A stretch of DNA of 64,000 nt from an uncultured Porphyromonadaceae bacterium (GTDB lineage: Bacteria; Bacteroidota; Bacteroidia; Bacteroidales; Muribaculaceae), in the NCBI GenBank assembly GCA_900540625.1, contig UQGP01000001.1, positions 186,001 through 250,000 on the forward strand, given 5' to 3'. Shown piece by piece: positions 35,006-43,984 of the stretch. Every line of letters begins with the position of its first letter. The first letter of the stretch is position 1. Both the position numbers and the translations under genes were made by a program. Under the pieces are notes generated by a model that ran no database searches, was not told where the DNA came from, and saw only the letters and a list, made by a program, of their open reading frames with translations.

Positions 35006-37168
35006 ATGCGCCCTTGGACACAGTCTTTACACGAAAAATGTATGGCGCTTCCGGCCTTAATTCCGGCCGCAGCTTTTGCCATAGGCATAGCCATGGCTCG
35101 ATATACGCCCATGCCGATATGGGGCGTTGTGATTCTTGCCGTAGCTACCGTGTTTTTTGCTGCAATCGGCCGCCGTATACCCTCGATAGCCATAGGACTG
35201 GCCATGACGGGATATATCTGCGGCGACTCGGCACTTCCCGAGCCGCTGCCATCGGCCCTCGATGACAAGACGGTAAACATCGTCGGCGAAGTCGTCAAAG
35301 CCGAGCCGGGGGCGGATCGCACCCGATATATCATCGAAGTGACGCAATACTACGATGTCAAAGACGCCAAGGGAAAAAACAATGGCCAAGGGAAAAGCGA
35401 TGCCAAGAGAAAAAGCGACGGCAAGGGGAAAAGCGACGGCAAGGGGAAAGCGAATTGCGACACGAAGTGCAAGGTGCACAGCGTAAAGTTCCGTACCGCA
35501 CTGTACGACAACGGCATACGCACTTACCATCCCGGTGACATCGTGAGCGCTCAAGGCAAATTGCGCGATGCGCGTGTCCGCGATATTGTCCCGGATGCAG
35601 CCAATTACAACGAGTACCTGTATCTGCAAGGAGCCAATTCGACATTCCGTGTATCCAAAGACGAGATACACTTAGTACGCAAATCTTCGGGCAATGCGCT
35701 GCACAACGCCCTCGAAAAAGCACGTGCCGCAACCACCAACGCCATCATCGACTCGGGCGTCAGCAGCGATGTTTCGGCCTTCCTCACGGCTGTCATCGTC
35801 GGCGACGATTCGTACTTGATGCCGGATACGGACGAAGCTTTCCGCACTTCGGGACTTGCGCACCTACTGGCACTCAGCGGATTGCACGTCGGCATAATCA
35901 TTATGTTCATCACGGTCTGCCTTTCGTGGATGCGTCATACACGATACGGCTACCGACTTTTTTATATACTGCTGATCATGGCGGCGTTTGCCTACGCGGC
36001 ATTTGCCGGGATGACACCCTCGGTGGTACGCGCCGCCACTATGACCGCCGTATTGTGCCTCTCCGCGCTGACCCAACGCCGCCTGAGCGTGTACAACGGC
36101 CTATGCGTAGCCGTGTTTTTATGGCTGGTCATCAACCCGTTATGGCTATTCGCTCCCGGATTTCAGATGTCCGTGTGCGCCGTCTTAGGCATCACCGTGG
36201 CCCTACGTGCCGTCAATGCTTACAAGATACGGCGTACTTGGGTCAAAAAAGCGCTACGCATCGTCATCATCCCTATGGCGGCAATGGCAGCCACGGCCAT
36301 CCCGGCTATGGCTTATTTCCATACATTCCCGTTGTACTTCCTTCCGGCCAACATTTTGGCTTCCATAGCGATAGTGCCTCTAATGCTTTGCGGCGTGCTG
36401 CTGGCCATAGCCACGCTGACAGGCATAGGACATGGGGCTTTGGCTTATTTTTGCGAAAAGTTGTACTCGTTCATCGAATTCTCGGCCAAGACTTTCGGCG
36501 GTGACTCGGGGGTGGTACACGCCTATCCGTCGACGTTGACGATTGTCTGCTGTCTGGCGGCGACGGCCGCATTTTTCATTCTCTTGTATCGACCGCGCAG
36601 TATCTTACGTATCAGCTCATTATGCTGCACATGTCTACTCATTGCGCTATCGGCATCTTGCGACCGAAGCCGGGTGTCCATCGACGCTTATGTCCTCGCC
36701 GGAGGCACTTCGACGGACATACTTCTGGCCGACAGGGACAGCGTATACCTTATTACGGACGCAACGGGCATCAATGCAGCCAATATCCGTACCGCCGAGC
36801 AGCAGCGCTATCGCGACATGCTGCTGCGCCGCACGGCCAACGCCGAATTGGTATTACTCTCTGCCGACTTTACACGCCGCAATTTCAGACGCTCGGGCAA
36901 TGTCCTCGACTGCGGACAGCGACGTATCTTACTGGCCGACAGCGACTCGATAGTGCCGCCGTCCGAGCGCTGCGACTATGCCCTGATATGTCGCGGCTTC
37001 AAGGGCGACATCCGCAAAGTTGCACAATACGCCGATACGGTGCTCATAGGTCCATCGGTACACTATCGCCGCCGCCGTCGCTTCGAAGCGCGGATGGACT
37101 CGGCAGGCACGCCCTACAAGGATATGCGCCGCGAGGGCGGACTGGCCATACACATCGCATCAAATTAA
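35006..37168 (+). CDS. comEC: ComEC/Rec2 family membrane protein
   Basis: 720 residues. Several N-terminal membrane helices and a DUF4131-type domain (about 35-210) are followed by the Competence domain with SDVSFLTAVIVGD-like sequence, RTSGLAHLLALSGLHVGIIIM (about 285-305) and many further helices to about 530. The C-terminal 180 residues lack the metal-binding motifs of the metallo-beta-lactamase domain, as is common in this phylum. ComEC is the inner membrane channel for single-stranded DNA uptake. A Lys/Gly/Ser/Asp-rich insert (about residues 120-151) encoded by an 18-base tandem repeat interrupts the DUF4131 domain. Confidence 0.88.
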   Translation: MRPWTQSLHEKCMALPALIPAAAFAIGIAMARYTPMPIWGVVILAVATVFFAAIGRRIPSIAIGLAMTGYICGDSALPEPLPSALDDKTVNIVGEVVKAEPGADRTRYIIEVTQYYDVKDAKGKNNGQGKSDAKRKSDGKGKSDGKGKANCDTKCKVHSVKFRTALYDNGIRTYHPGDIVSAQGKLRDARVRDIVPDAANYNEYLYLQGANSTFRVSKDEIHLVRKSSGNALHNALEKARAATTNAIIDSGVSSDVSAFLTAVIVGDDSYLMPDTDEAFRTSGLAHLLALSGLHVGIIIMFITVCLSWMRHTRYGYRLFYILLIMAAFAYAAFAGMTPSVVRAATMTAVLCLSALTQRRLSVYNGLCVAVFLWLVINPLWLFAPGFQMSVCAVLGITVALRAVNAYKIRRTWVKKALRIVIIPMAAMAATAIPAMAYFHTFPLYFLPANILASIAIVPLMLCGVLLAIATLTGIGHGALAYFCEKLYSFIEFSAKTFGGDSGVVHAYPSTLTIVCCLAATAAFFILLYRPRSILRISSLCCTCLLIALSASCDRSRVSIDAYVLAGGTSTDILLADRDSVYLITDATGINAANIRTAEQQRYRDMLLRRTANAELVLLSADFTRRNFRRSGNVLDCGQRRILLADSDSIVPPSERCDYALICRGFKGDIRKVAQYADTVLIGPSVHYRRRRRFEARMDSAGTPYKDMRREGGLAIHIASN
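35370..35456 (+). repeat. 18-bp coding tandem repeat in comEC
   Basis: Units like GGAAAAGCGACGGCAAGG are repeated about four times with small variations and translate to repeated K-S-D-G-K-G. The unit is a multiple of three, so copy number can change without breaking the frame. Confidence 0.75.
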
Positions 37169-37198
37169 TTCATTATCAACTACATAAAACGCAATCTT

Positions 37199-37492
37199 AT
37201 GGTTAAACACATTGTAATGTTCAAGCTTACGGGCGATGTAGCCACTCGCCGCGCCGTCGCCGAAAAGTTTGCCGAAGCGCTACGCGCCCTCCCCGAACAA
37301 ATCGAAGTACTCAAATCCATCGAAGTCGGCCTCAACGAAAACCCCGGCGAGGATTGGGACGTCGTTCTGACAGCCATAGTCCCGACCATGGCGGACGTAG
37401 AGACATACGCCAAGCATCCGGCACACGTTGCCGCTGCCGGTCTTCTGGCCGGGCATAAGGAACTGCGTGCCTGCGTAGACTACAATTTCTGA
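37199..37492 (+). CDS. Dabb family (stress-responsive alpha/beta barrel) protein
   Basis: 97 residues, the usual single-domain Dabb length. It starts MVKHIVMFKL, contains LPEQIEVLKSIEVGLNENPGEDWDVVLTAIV and ends in a short helix with AGHKELRACVDYNF. The fold is a dimeric ferredoxin-like barrel; the catalytic role in Bacteroidetes is unknown. It follows comEC by 30 bases and is closed by a strong terminator at 37536-37580. Confidence 0.88.
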   Translation: MVKHIVMFKLTGDVATRRAVAEKFAEALRALPEQIEVLKSIEVGLNENPGEDWDVVLTAIVPTMADVETYAKHPAHVAAAGLLAGHKELRACVDYNF

Positions 37493-37535
37493 TTACGGGA
37501 TATAGGACCGCAGGTCCACACGTTTAAGTGCATTA

Positions 37536-37580
37536 AAAAACAGAGGGCGAAGCCATTATACGGTTTCGCTCTCTGTTTTT
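37536..37580 (+). terminator. Intrinsic terminator of the Dabb gene
   Basis: AAAAACAGAGGGCGAAGCC (37536-37554) pairs with GGTTTCGCTCTCTGTTTTT (37562-37580), with two G-U positions and a 7-base loop, T-tract included. The flanking A/T runs make it usable in both directions. Confidence 0.85.
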
Positions 37581-37677
37581 ATTTGTCGATGGGAGTGTTT
37601 CAAAAATCGTAGGGCCTATAGATATTCGCTACTATGACACACCTTCAAGGCCCTAAAAAGTGTCGCGGGCTCGAGAC

Positions 37678-37878
37678 TCAAAAGAGCTTGCCGAAAAGCC
37701 AGAGTATAAACAATATGCTGAGCGCCGCTATGGCGATGCGCACCAAGCATCCCGCAGCCATACATCCGCCGGCAATAGCTCCTCCGGCAGCATCAGAGCC
37801 GGCATTTTGGCCGTCCGAACCGATAAATCCGATAAGTCCGCCGATAATGCAGGCTATGACAATAACCCAAATCCACAT
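37678..37878 (-). CDS. Small Gly-rich membrane protein (66 residues)
   Basis: Two hydrophobic segments (about 2-20 and 45-64) flank a glycine/alanine-rich hairpin with GSDGQNAGSDAAGG. The pattern resembles small phage-shock or glycine-zipper membrane proteins but I recognise no family. It stands alone on the minus strand, between the Dabb terminator and the small lipoprotein gene. The composition is hard to explain as a shadow, because the opposite frames give no better candidate. Confidence 0.55.
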   Translation of the reverse strand: MWIWVIVIACIIGGLIGFIGSDGQNAGSDAAGGAIAGGCMAAGCLVRIAIAALSILFILWLFGKLF

Positions 37879-38113
37879 ATTTGTATTGATGTTAAGTTTG
37901 ACATTGTTTGTTGTACGCAGCTTGAATACTCGTCTAAAGATTTTTTGCTTAACCCTTAAGGACCTCAGTATTTCAAGCTCCTACTCTTATATCCCTATGG
38001 AGAGTAAAAAGTAAATCCTAATACTTCGATAATTGTGCGTGACAGACTCCGCGCCGCAATATACGCAGGACAGCGCATGATATACAAAAGCACTCCGAGC
38101 ACCGTACATATAC

Positions 38114-38145
38114 AAAAAAAAGAGAGTCGCGCATGCGCGGCCCTC
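38114..38145 (-). terminator. Terminator of the 61-residue lipoprotein gene
   Basis: On the minus strand GAGGGCCGCGC pairs with GCGCGACTCTC (one mismatch, one wobble), followed by a run of eight T residues. Confidence 0.7.
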
Positions 38146-38176
38146 CTTTTATGTTGCTTCGATCTATATCTATAGA

Positions 38177-38362
38177 TTATTCAGCGGCAACGGTGCTATC
38201 AGCAGCAACAGCGGGAGTGTCAACAGGAGCCTGTTCAACAACTTCGGTCTGAGCAGCAGCTTTCAGTCTGTCGGAATCGGTAGCGGCAGCTTTTTCGCCT
38301 TTACCGCAGGAGAACATAGATACGCTGAATGCAACAGCGAGAAGGAGAACTAACTTTTTCAT
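38177..38362 (-). CDS. Small lipoprotein (61 residues)
   Basis: MKKLVLLLAVAFSVSMFSCG is a clear lipoprotein signal with the lipidated Cys at about residue 19. The mature part is about 42 residues, rich in Ala, Val, Asp, Thr and Glu, without a folded-domain pattern. It has its own well-formed promoter (38412-38443) and terminator, so it is probably abundantly expressed. Its role is unknown. Confidence 0.7.
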   Translation of the reverse strand: MKKLVLLLAVAFSVSMFSCGKGEKAAATDSDRLKAAAQTEVVEQAPVDTPAVAADSTVAAE

Positions 38363-38411
38363 TTTGTTTAAAGATTAGATATTAATTAATATGTTTGCTT
38401 CAAAAACACAG

Positions 38412-38443
38412 CAAAGGTATAGCCTTTTCCCGATACAACCAAA
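38412..38443 (-). promoter_or_regulatory. Promoter of the small lipoprotein gene
   Basis: Minus strand: TTTG (38443-38440), 20 bases, TACCTTTG (38419-38412). Predicted start near 38405, leader about 43 bases. Confidence 0.75.
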
Positions 38444-38541
38444 CATTTTCCAAAATATTTGATGTTTTTCTATGTAAAATATTGTTAACGAGGCTCGATT
38501 TTAGGCCATATCTCACTGCATCACAGATGCTTATCAAAGGT

Positions 38542-39741
38542 TTAATCAACCTCCGATTTTTTATGTTTTTTTTCGTGTTCGGCGAGTTCGGCCACGATTC
38601 TATTGGCCATAGCGACGGCCTTGGTGATGTGATCGCAGACTTTGTCTTGTCCTATGAGGATATCGATGCCGGCTTGTTCCAGCGAATGGCGGACGCCGTC
38701 ATTGACGCCGGACAGCACCACGTGTATGCCTTCGCGCTGCGACGACTTGATCAAAATCTCGAGGTTGTGCAGACCCGTAGCGTCGATAAAGGAGACTTTG
38801 CGCATACGGATGATACGCACTTTGGGCTTGAGGTTGCCGGTAGTGGTACGCATCACCTCGTCGAATTTGGTGGCCACGCCGAAGAAGAACGGGCCGTCAA
38901 TCTCGTAGACACTGACGCCGCGAGCCACGTCAAGCACTTCGTGCTGCGACAAGTCTGTACCTTCGGCCACGTCCAGGTGGTCGCTATACACCTTGATTTG
39001 GGTATTTTGTGTCACTCGACGCAGGAACAGGATTATGGCAAGCAGCAACCCGAACTCGATTGCGATGGTCAGGTCAAAGATTACCGTCAGGAAGAATGTC
39101 ACAAGCAGCACCGAAATGTCGCTGCGATGCGTGTGGAATATGGCTACCAGCGTGCGCCAGCCGCTCATGTTATATGCCACAACTATCAGTACGGCAGCCA
39201 AACAGGCCATAGGTACGTGGTTGATAAGCGGCATTGCAAACAGGAATATGAGCAGAAGTACAACAGCATGTACTACTCCGGCTACAGGCGTGCGTCCGCC
39301 GTTGCTGATATTGGTCATCGTGCGAGCTATGGCGCCGGTGACGGGAATACCGCCAAAGAACGGCACTACCATATTGGCTGCGCCTTGGCCTATAAGCTCG
39401 GTATTGGAGTTGGTATGGCTGCCGGTGACGCCGTCGGCTACGGTGGCGGACAACAGCGACTCGATGGCGGCAAGCACCGCAATGGTGAAGGCCCACGGCA
39501 TAAGGCTATTGATTACTTCCATATCCCACGCAAAGGCCTGCGGCGCCGGAAGGTCCGTCTCCATATCGCCGAAGCGGTCGCCGATGGTCTCGACGGCAAA
39601 GTCGGGGAAGAGGCTATGCAACAAGGCAACGCCGGCCGTAACCACGACTATGGCCATAAGTGCGCCCGGCAGTCGCTTGGATATGCGAGGCGTCAATACT
39701 ATAATAGCCAAAGAAACAGCGCCACAGCAAGCGTCGTCCAC
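38542..39741 (-). CDS. SulP family anion transporter, C-terminal fragment
   Basis: Up to 399 codons; the true coding part starts near 39715. It continues the SulP membrane domain ([56 protein letters not shown]) and ends in a STAS domain (about residues 275-380, with [16 protein letters not shown]). The preceding N-terminal fragment ends in a stop within a 1-base frame offset. Joined, the two give a SulP protein of normal size, about 560 residues. As it stands, a one-base deletion near 39715 breaks the gene. Confidence 0.85.
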   Translation of the reverse strand: MDDACCGAVSLAIIVLTPRISKRLPGALMAIVVVTAGVALLHSLFPDFAVETIGDRFGDMETDLPAPQAFAWDMEVINSLMPWAFTIAVLAAIESLLSATVADGVTGSHTNSNTELIGQGAANMVVPFFGGIPVTGAIARTMTNISNGGRTPVAGVVHAVVLLLIFLFAMPLINHVPMACLAAVLIVVAYNMSGWRTLVAIFHTHRSDISVLLVTFFLTVIFDLTIAIEFGLLLAIILFLRRVTQNTQIKVYSDHLDVAEGTDLSQHEVLDVARGVSVYEIDGPFFFGVATKFDEVMRTTTGNLKPKVRIIRMRKVSFIDATGLHNLEILIKSSQREGIHVVLSGVNDGVRHSLEQAGIDILIGQDKVCDHITKAVAMANRIVAELAEHEKKHKKSEVD

Positions 39742-40274
39742 GAAATATCGCCGATATGTTCAAAATACACACCCCATTTGCTGATAAAGGCTCCGGGCAC
39801 ATCCGCCAGACCAAGCCCGAAGAAGTCGTTGATCTGCGTGGAGAATATCGTGAGGGCAATACCGGCGGTGAAGCCAACTACTATGGGATAGGGTATAAAC
39901 TTGATGACCGTTCCCAAATGGAACAAGCCCATGCCCACGAGCATCACCCCGGCCATAAAGGTGGCCACGCCGAGACCCTCGAGCCCGTATTGCTGAATGA
40001 TACTATATACAATAATGATAAATGCTCCGGTAGGGCCGCCGATTTGCACTGAATTGCCGCCCAAAGCCGAGACGATGAAACCGCCGATGATGGCGGTGGT
40101 CAATCCGACCGTGGGGCTGACGCCGGAAGCGATGCCGAAGGCTATGGCCAAGGGCAGGGCAACGATGCCGACGACTATACCGGCGATGAGATCGGACTTG
40201 AAACGCGCCGCCGAATAGTGGCGCAGCGCCGAAACGATTTTCGGCGAAAAATCTATCGAGCCTGAAAAATTCAT
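39699..40274 (-). CDS. SulP family anion transporter, N-terminal fragment
   Basis: 191 codons: [28 protein letters not shown], then [18 protein letters not shown] and several further helices, the standard SulP start. The frame ends at TAG (39699) after [11 protein letters not shown], where intact family members run on into [11 protein letters not shown]. Adding one T in the GTTTCTTTGG stretch (minus strand, near 39715) would join it to the downstream frame. No canonical slippery heptamer is present, so a real deletion or a sequencing error is more likely than programmed shifting. SulP proteins import sulfate, bicarbonate or other anions. Confidence 0.85.
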   Translation of the reverse strand: MNFSGSIDFSPKIVSALRHYSAARFKSDLIAGIVVGIVALPLAIAFGIASGVSPTVGLTTAIIGGFIVSALGGNSVQIGGPTGAFIIIVYSIIQQYGLEGLGVATFMAGVMLVGMGLFHLGTVIKFIPYPIVVGFTAGIALTIFSTQINDFFGLGLADVPGAFISKWGVYFEHIGDISWTTLAVALFLWLL

Positions 40275-40408
40275 AGAAACTCTTACCTTAAAAAAAAATG
40301 ATTAGTACTTTTATTGGAAACCTATGGGAGGAAAGATTTTTAGGCCGTCACAGCGGCATTTGCGCACCGACATCCTCACGGATGCGCGTACACAAAGACA
40401 TCAGCGTC

Positions 40409-40434
40409 GATGCGCGGATGTCATCCGCGACATC
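40409..40434. terminator. Hairpin downstream of the T9SS-tail protein gene
   Basis: CGCGGAT (40413-40419) and ATCCGCG (40423-40429) form a perfect 7-bp stem with a 3-base loop, extended by GATG and CATC. It lies 18 bases past the stop at 40452 of the minus-strand gene. No T-tract. Confidence 0.4.
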
Positions 40435-40451
40435 TGCACACCGCGCTATGT

Positions 40452-41102
40452 TTACTTGATCAGCGAGCGCGTCACCTTGCCCGAGGCGTGGCGGCAGATA
40501 TATATGCCCGCAGCTTGGGGACGACGGGTGTACGTGCGGCCTTGCATATCGGTCCAGGACACTGTCTCGCCCTCGGCATCGACGCTTATATCGTCCACCG
40601 CGTTCCAATCCGAACCATCGACGGTGGTCTTGGTACAGTTGATGGTGGCCGATACTGCAAATTGCACTTCGGTCACGCCCTGCTGTGTCGGAGTCCACAC
40701 TCCGTCTGTCCACGTTCCGGGAGTCTCGGTATACATATAGTCTGCGCCGACCTTGGCTCCGGCGAAAGATATACCGAGGATGGCTTGATTTTCAACGGCC
40801 TTGACGGTGATGACGCTGCTTGCATAGGCTCGCATTTCGTTGGTCTGCGTCAGATAGCCGAAGTAGAAGCGTGCCGACTGGCTTTTTTCCTTGATGGCGC
40901 TGTCGTCGATGGTGAAGGTACAATACTTACCTTGAAATTCGACCCCGCCGATATTTGCGCCGGAACGATTTTGGGCCGTCGCCGGGCTGTAAGGCGGTGT
41001 CAGCGTCAAAGACGCCTCCCAATCGAAGACATCACTCCATACACTTTCGGCCCGCGATGTCAGACCGCAGAATGCAAGAAGTATTGCTAAGACGTATTTC
41101 AT
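40452..41102 (-). CDS. Secreted protein with T9SS-like sorting tail
   Basis: 216 residues. Signal peptide MKYVLAILLAFCGLTSRAES. The middle is a beta-rich domain I do not recognise (TFTIDDSAIKEKSQSARFYFGYL, SSVITVKAVENQAILGISFAGA), which may be a discoidin-like or jelly-roll fold. The last 40 residues (VSWTDMQGRTYTRRPQAAGIYICRHASGKVTRSLIK) match the T9SS type A sorting pattern. It is expected to be exported by T9SS; a plug-type T9SS protein is encoded nearby at 42002-43279. Function unknown. Confidence 0.7.
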   Translation of the reverse strand: MKYVLAILLAFCGLTSRAESVWSDVFDWEASLTLTPPYSPATAQNRSGANIGGVEFQGKYCTFTIDDSAIKEKSQSARFYFGYLTQTNEMRAYASSVITVKAVENQAILGISFAGAKVGADYMYTETPGTWTDGVWTPTQQGVTEVQFAVSATINCTKTTVDGSDWNAVDDISVDAEGETVSWTDMQGRTYTRRPQAAGIYICRHASGKVTRSLIK

Positions 41103-41195
41103 ATCTATATGATTTTATGATTTGACAAAAGATTGACGTCGCCCGCAATCACTTGCAAGCAACGTCTTATGGTGTAGTGTAATCAAACAAATCTG

Positions 41196-41267
41196 TACGC
41201 CCGTGGGGAGTCGAACCCCAATCGATGGAACCGGAATCCATAATTCTATCCATTGAACTACGGGCGC
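41196..41267 (-). tRNA. tRNA-Arg (anticodon CCG)
   Basis: On the minus strand the acceptor GCGCCCG pairs with CGGGCGT (G-U at the first pair). The anticodon stem ATGGA/TCCAT encloses the loop TTCCGGT, giving anticodon CCG (arginine, CGG codons). The T arm GGGG-TTCGACT-CCCC is standard. CCA is not encoded. It lies just upstream of ung on the opposite strand. Confidence 0.9.
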
Positions 41268-41316
41268 TCATCGCATCTCGTGCCTTTTGAGATGCGCAAA
41301 ATTAGGCAATTTTTCG

Positions 41317-41324
41317 TACTTTTG
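41317..41324 (+). promoter_or_regulatory. -7 element of ung
   Basis: TACTTTTG fits TAnnTTTG. It is placed between the tRNA and the ung start at 41346, giving a leader of about 15 bases. No -33 box at standard spacing. Confidence 0.5.
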
Positions 41325-41345
41325 CAAATACTAACGACAAATAGC

Positions 41346-42008
41346 ATGAACGTACGCATCGAACAAGGATGGAAAGACGCCTTAGCGTCCGAGTGGCAAA
41401 GCGAGAGTTTTCAGCGACTTACCGATTTTGTCCGCAACGAGTATGCCACGACGACGGTGTTTCCGCCCGCGTCGAAGATCTTCGCGGCCTTTGACGCCTG
41501 TCCCTACGCGGACACGCGCGTGGTCATTCTCGGGCAGGACCCGTACCACGACGTGGGCCAGGCCAACGGCCTTTGCTTCTCGGTGACTCCGGGGACGCCG
41601 CTACCGCCGTCGCTGGTCAATATACTGCGCGAAGTGGCCGAAGATACGGGGCAACCCGTCAATCCGGACGGCGACCTGTCGCGATGGGCTCGGCAGGGCG
41701 TACTGCTGCTCAACTCCACCCTGACGGTACGCGCTCACCGTGCCGGCTCGCATCAGGGCAAGGGCTGGGAAGAATTCACCGACGACGTCATCCTGCACTT
41801 GGCCAACCATCGGCGCGGATTGGTGTTTATGCTTTGGGGTAGCTACGCCATCAAGAAAGGCGCATTCATCGACCGTCAGCGGCACTTGGTGCTGACATCG
41901 CCCCACCCTTCGCCATTGTCCGCCTATCGCGGATTTTTCGGCAACCACCATTTCACACGTGCCAACGCCTATCTCGTTCAGCAAGGACTTAAACCGATAC
42001 AATGGTAA
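41346..42008 (+). CDS. ung: Uracil-DNA glycosylase
   Basis: 220 residues. It excises uracil from DNA. Family 1 UDG motifs are complete: VVILGQDPYHDVGQANGLCFSV with the catalytic Asp, GVLLLNSTLTVRAHRAGSHQGKGWEEFTD, LVFMLWGSYAIKK and LTSPHPSPLSAYRGFFGNHHF with the catalytic His and minor-groove loop. The frame is open upstream to 41253, but those residues would cross the promoter element and the tRNA 5' end, so ATG 41346 is chosen. Its TAA overlaps the next gene's start region. Confidence 0.96.
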   Translation: MNVRIEQGWKDALASEWQSESFQRLTDFVRNEYATTTVFPPASKIFAAFDACPYADTRVVILGQDPYHDVGQANGLCFSVTPGTPLPPSLVNILREVAEDTGQPVNPDGDLSRWARQGVLLLNSTLTVRAHRAGSHQGKGWEEFTDDVILHLANHRRGLVFMLWGSYAIKKGAFIDRQRHLVLTSPHPSPLSAYRGFFGNHHFTRANAYLVQQGLKPIQW

Positions 42009-43279
42009 TGCCCCTACGACACATATTTGCGGCCTTAATGGCCCTGACGGCACTCGCGGGAGCCGCCGCCGTGCCCGAGCACACGCATACAGCCGTATTC
42101 AACGAGGCGGTGCGCACTTTGCGCGTCGGCACCCTCGGAGGACCGCGCGGTCAGACCGGTATTCCGGTAACCATATTGGACAACGGAGGATTTGTCATCA
42201 GTTTCGACCATCTGTCCGAGGACCGCGAGTACCTGCGCTATTCGCTGACGCACTGCAACGCTGACTGGACGCCCGACCAACTGTCTTACGTCGAGTACCT
42301 TGACGGCTTCAACGAGGGCACCATCGACGACTACGACTTCTCACGTGCCACCACGGTGCACTACGTCCATTACCGGCTCACGCTGCCCAACGAGCAAGTG
42401 CGCCCCACCATCTCGGGCAACTACCTGCTCCGCGTCTATCCGGAGAGCGACCCGGAGGACATTTGGTTGCAATGTCGCCTGGCCATTAGCGAAGGCTCGG
42501 CCGTCTTAGGCGCCGAAATCACCTCACGCACGGACGTGGACTACAATCGTGCACACCAGCAGTTGTCCGTCAACGCCAATGTGCACGGAGCAGCCGTCGC
42601 GGACTCCTACAACGATCTCACCCTGGTCATCGAGCAAAACGGTCGTACCGACGATGTGCGCACGCTGCGTCACCCCCTGCGCGTATCGGGCGACAATATC
42701 TACTATGAGCATACGCCGGAGCTGATATTCAAAGCCGGCAACGAGTACCGACGTTTCGAGACAATATCGACGCAATTTGCCGGGATGAATGTGGACGAGG
42801 TGGCTTATGCCGCCCCCTACTACCGCATGGTGCTGATGACGGATAAGCCGCGCTCGGCCGACAGCTATCACTACGATGAGACACTCGGTGGCGGATATAT
42901 CGTGCGCGAATACAACAGCGATGACGACAGCGACGTGGCCGCCGACTACGCCGTGGTATACTTCACCCTGGATATGCCGCAAATGCCGGGTATGGACATA
43001 TACATCGACGGGGATATGGCGCAACGCCGCTTTTCGGACGAGGCTCGTGTAGGATACGATGACGCCACGGGGCGATATGTCAAGGCGATGCTGCTCAAGC
43101 AAGGCGCCTATTCGTACCAATACTTAGCCGTGCCCGACGGAACGCGCACGGGGCGCACCGACATCGTCGAGGGCGACAAGTACGAGACACGCAACACCTA
43201 CCGTATGAGGCTGTACAACCGCCGTCCGGGCGCACGTTACGATGCCTTGGTGGGCGCGGCCGAAATCACATTGCGCTGA
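42002..43279 (+). CDS. DUF5103 protein, type IX secretion plug-type
   Basis: 425 residues with a signal peptide (about 4-22). The N-terminal region has LRVGTLGGPRGQTGIPVTIL and SFDHLSEDREYLRYSLTHCNADWTPDQLSYVEYLDGFNE, typical of DUF5103, now described as the T9SS plug protein N-terminal domain. The rest is beta-rich (PQMPGMDIYIDGDMAQRRFSDEARVGYD, GAYSYQYLAVPDGT). Plug proteins block the SprA translocon on the periplasmic side during the export cycle, although paralogues may do other things. It overlaps ung by 7 bases; ATG 42008 is an equally good start. Confidence 0.82.
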   Translation: MVMPLRHIFAALMALTALAGAAAVPEHTHTAVFNEAVRTLRVGTLGGPRGQTGIPVTILDNGGFVISFDHLSEDREYLRYSLTHCNADWTPDQLSYVEYLDGFNEGTIDDYDFSRATTVHYVHYRLTLPNEQVRPTISGNYLLRVYPESDPEDIWLQCRLAISEGSAVLGAEITSRTDVDYNRAHQQLSVNANVHGAAVADSYNDLTLVIEQNGRTDDVRTLRHPLRVSGDNIYYEHTPELIFKAGNEYRRFETISTQFAGMNVDEVAYAAPYYRMVLMTDKPRSADSYHYDETLGGGYIVREYNSDDDSDVAADYAVVYFTLDMPQMPGMDIYIDGDMAQRRFSDEARVGYDDATGRYVKAMLLKQGAYSYQYLAVPDGTRTGRTDIVEGDKYETRNTYRMRLYNRRPGARYDALVGAAEITLR

Positions 43280-43325
43280 CACCGACAATAGTACACAAAT
43301 GAGCTACACCACAGAAGAAACGACA

Positions 43326-43919
43326 ATGCTTCAGATACAGAATACATTGGTATCGCTGGACCTTATCGAGCGGTATTTTTGCTGCGACTTGGACCAATGT
43401 CTGGGCCAATGCTGCATAGACGGCGATGCGGGCGCTCCGGTCACCGAAGATGAGTGCCGACAGATAGCCGAGGCGCTACCGACATTTATTGACGACCTGC
43501 TGCCTGCCGCACGGCGGCGCATCGACGAATGCGGCATCAGCTACATAGACGAGGAGGGCGACCTGGTCACCCAGATTGTAGATAACGCCAACTGCGTATT
43601 CACCACCTACGACAAGGGAGGCAAGTGCCTGTGCGCCATCGAAAAGGCTTATCGCGAAGGACGATGCTCCATACGCAAGCCCATGTCATGTTATCTCTAC
43701 CCGGTACGTCTGTCCGAATACCCGGATTTCACGGCAATCAATCTGCACCGCTGGAAAATATGCAAATGTGCCGAAGTCCTCGGACGCCGCATCGGCCTGC
43801 GGGCTTACAAGTTTCTGAAAGAGCCGTTGACAGCCCGCTTCGGCAAAGACTGGTACGACGAATTGTGTCTGGCCGCCGAAGCATACATCGAGCAATACGG
43901 CGGCGACAACGCCGAATAA
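43326..43919 (+). CDS. DUF3109 family Cys-rich protein
   Basis: 197 residues. It starts MLQIQNTLVSLDLIERYFCCDLDQCLGQCCIDGDAG; paired cysteines then recur (NANCVFTTYDKGGKCLCAIEKAYREGRCSIRKPMSCYLYPVRL, WKICKCAEV). The CxxxxxxxxC spacing resembles the YkgJ-type zinc- or iron-sulfur-binding cluster. The biochemical role is unknown. Upstream Met codons at 43242 and 43299 are in frame, but the conserved family start fits 43326. It converges with lysC over a repeat-rich 65-base gap. Confidence 0.85.
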   Translation: MLQIQNTLVSLDLIERYFCCDLDQCLGQCCIDGDAGAPVTEDECRQIAEALPTFIDDLLPAARRRIDECGISYIDEEGDLVTQIVDNANCVFTTYDKGGKCLCAIEKAYREGRCSIRKPMSCYLYPVRLSEYPDFTAINLHRWKICKCAEVLGRRIGLRAYKFLKEPLTARFGKDWYDELCLAAEAYIEQYGGDNAE

Positions 43920-43927
43920 CGCACTGA

Positions 43928-43984
43928 CTATAATAGCCGATACGGCTGTTATAGCTATTATAGCCGGTATGGCTGATATGGCTA
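43928..43984. repeat. TAGC/GGCTAT-word repeat between convergent genes
   Basis: Built from TAATAGCCG, ATAGCTATTATAGCCGG and TATGGCTGATA words like the run at 24029-24126. A perfect 7-bp stem, GGCTGAT/ATCAGCC (43970-43989), reaches the lysC stop and can serve as a terminator. Confidence 0.6.

Noticed and set aside
39699..39741. Programmed frameshifting in the SulP gene
   Set aside because: No X_XXY_YYZ heptamer occurs in the overlap in the needed register; a simple one-base loss is enough.
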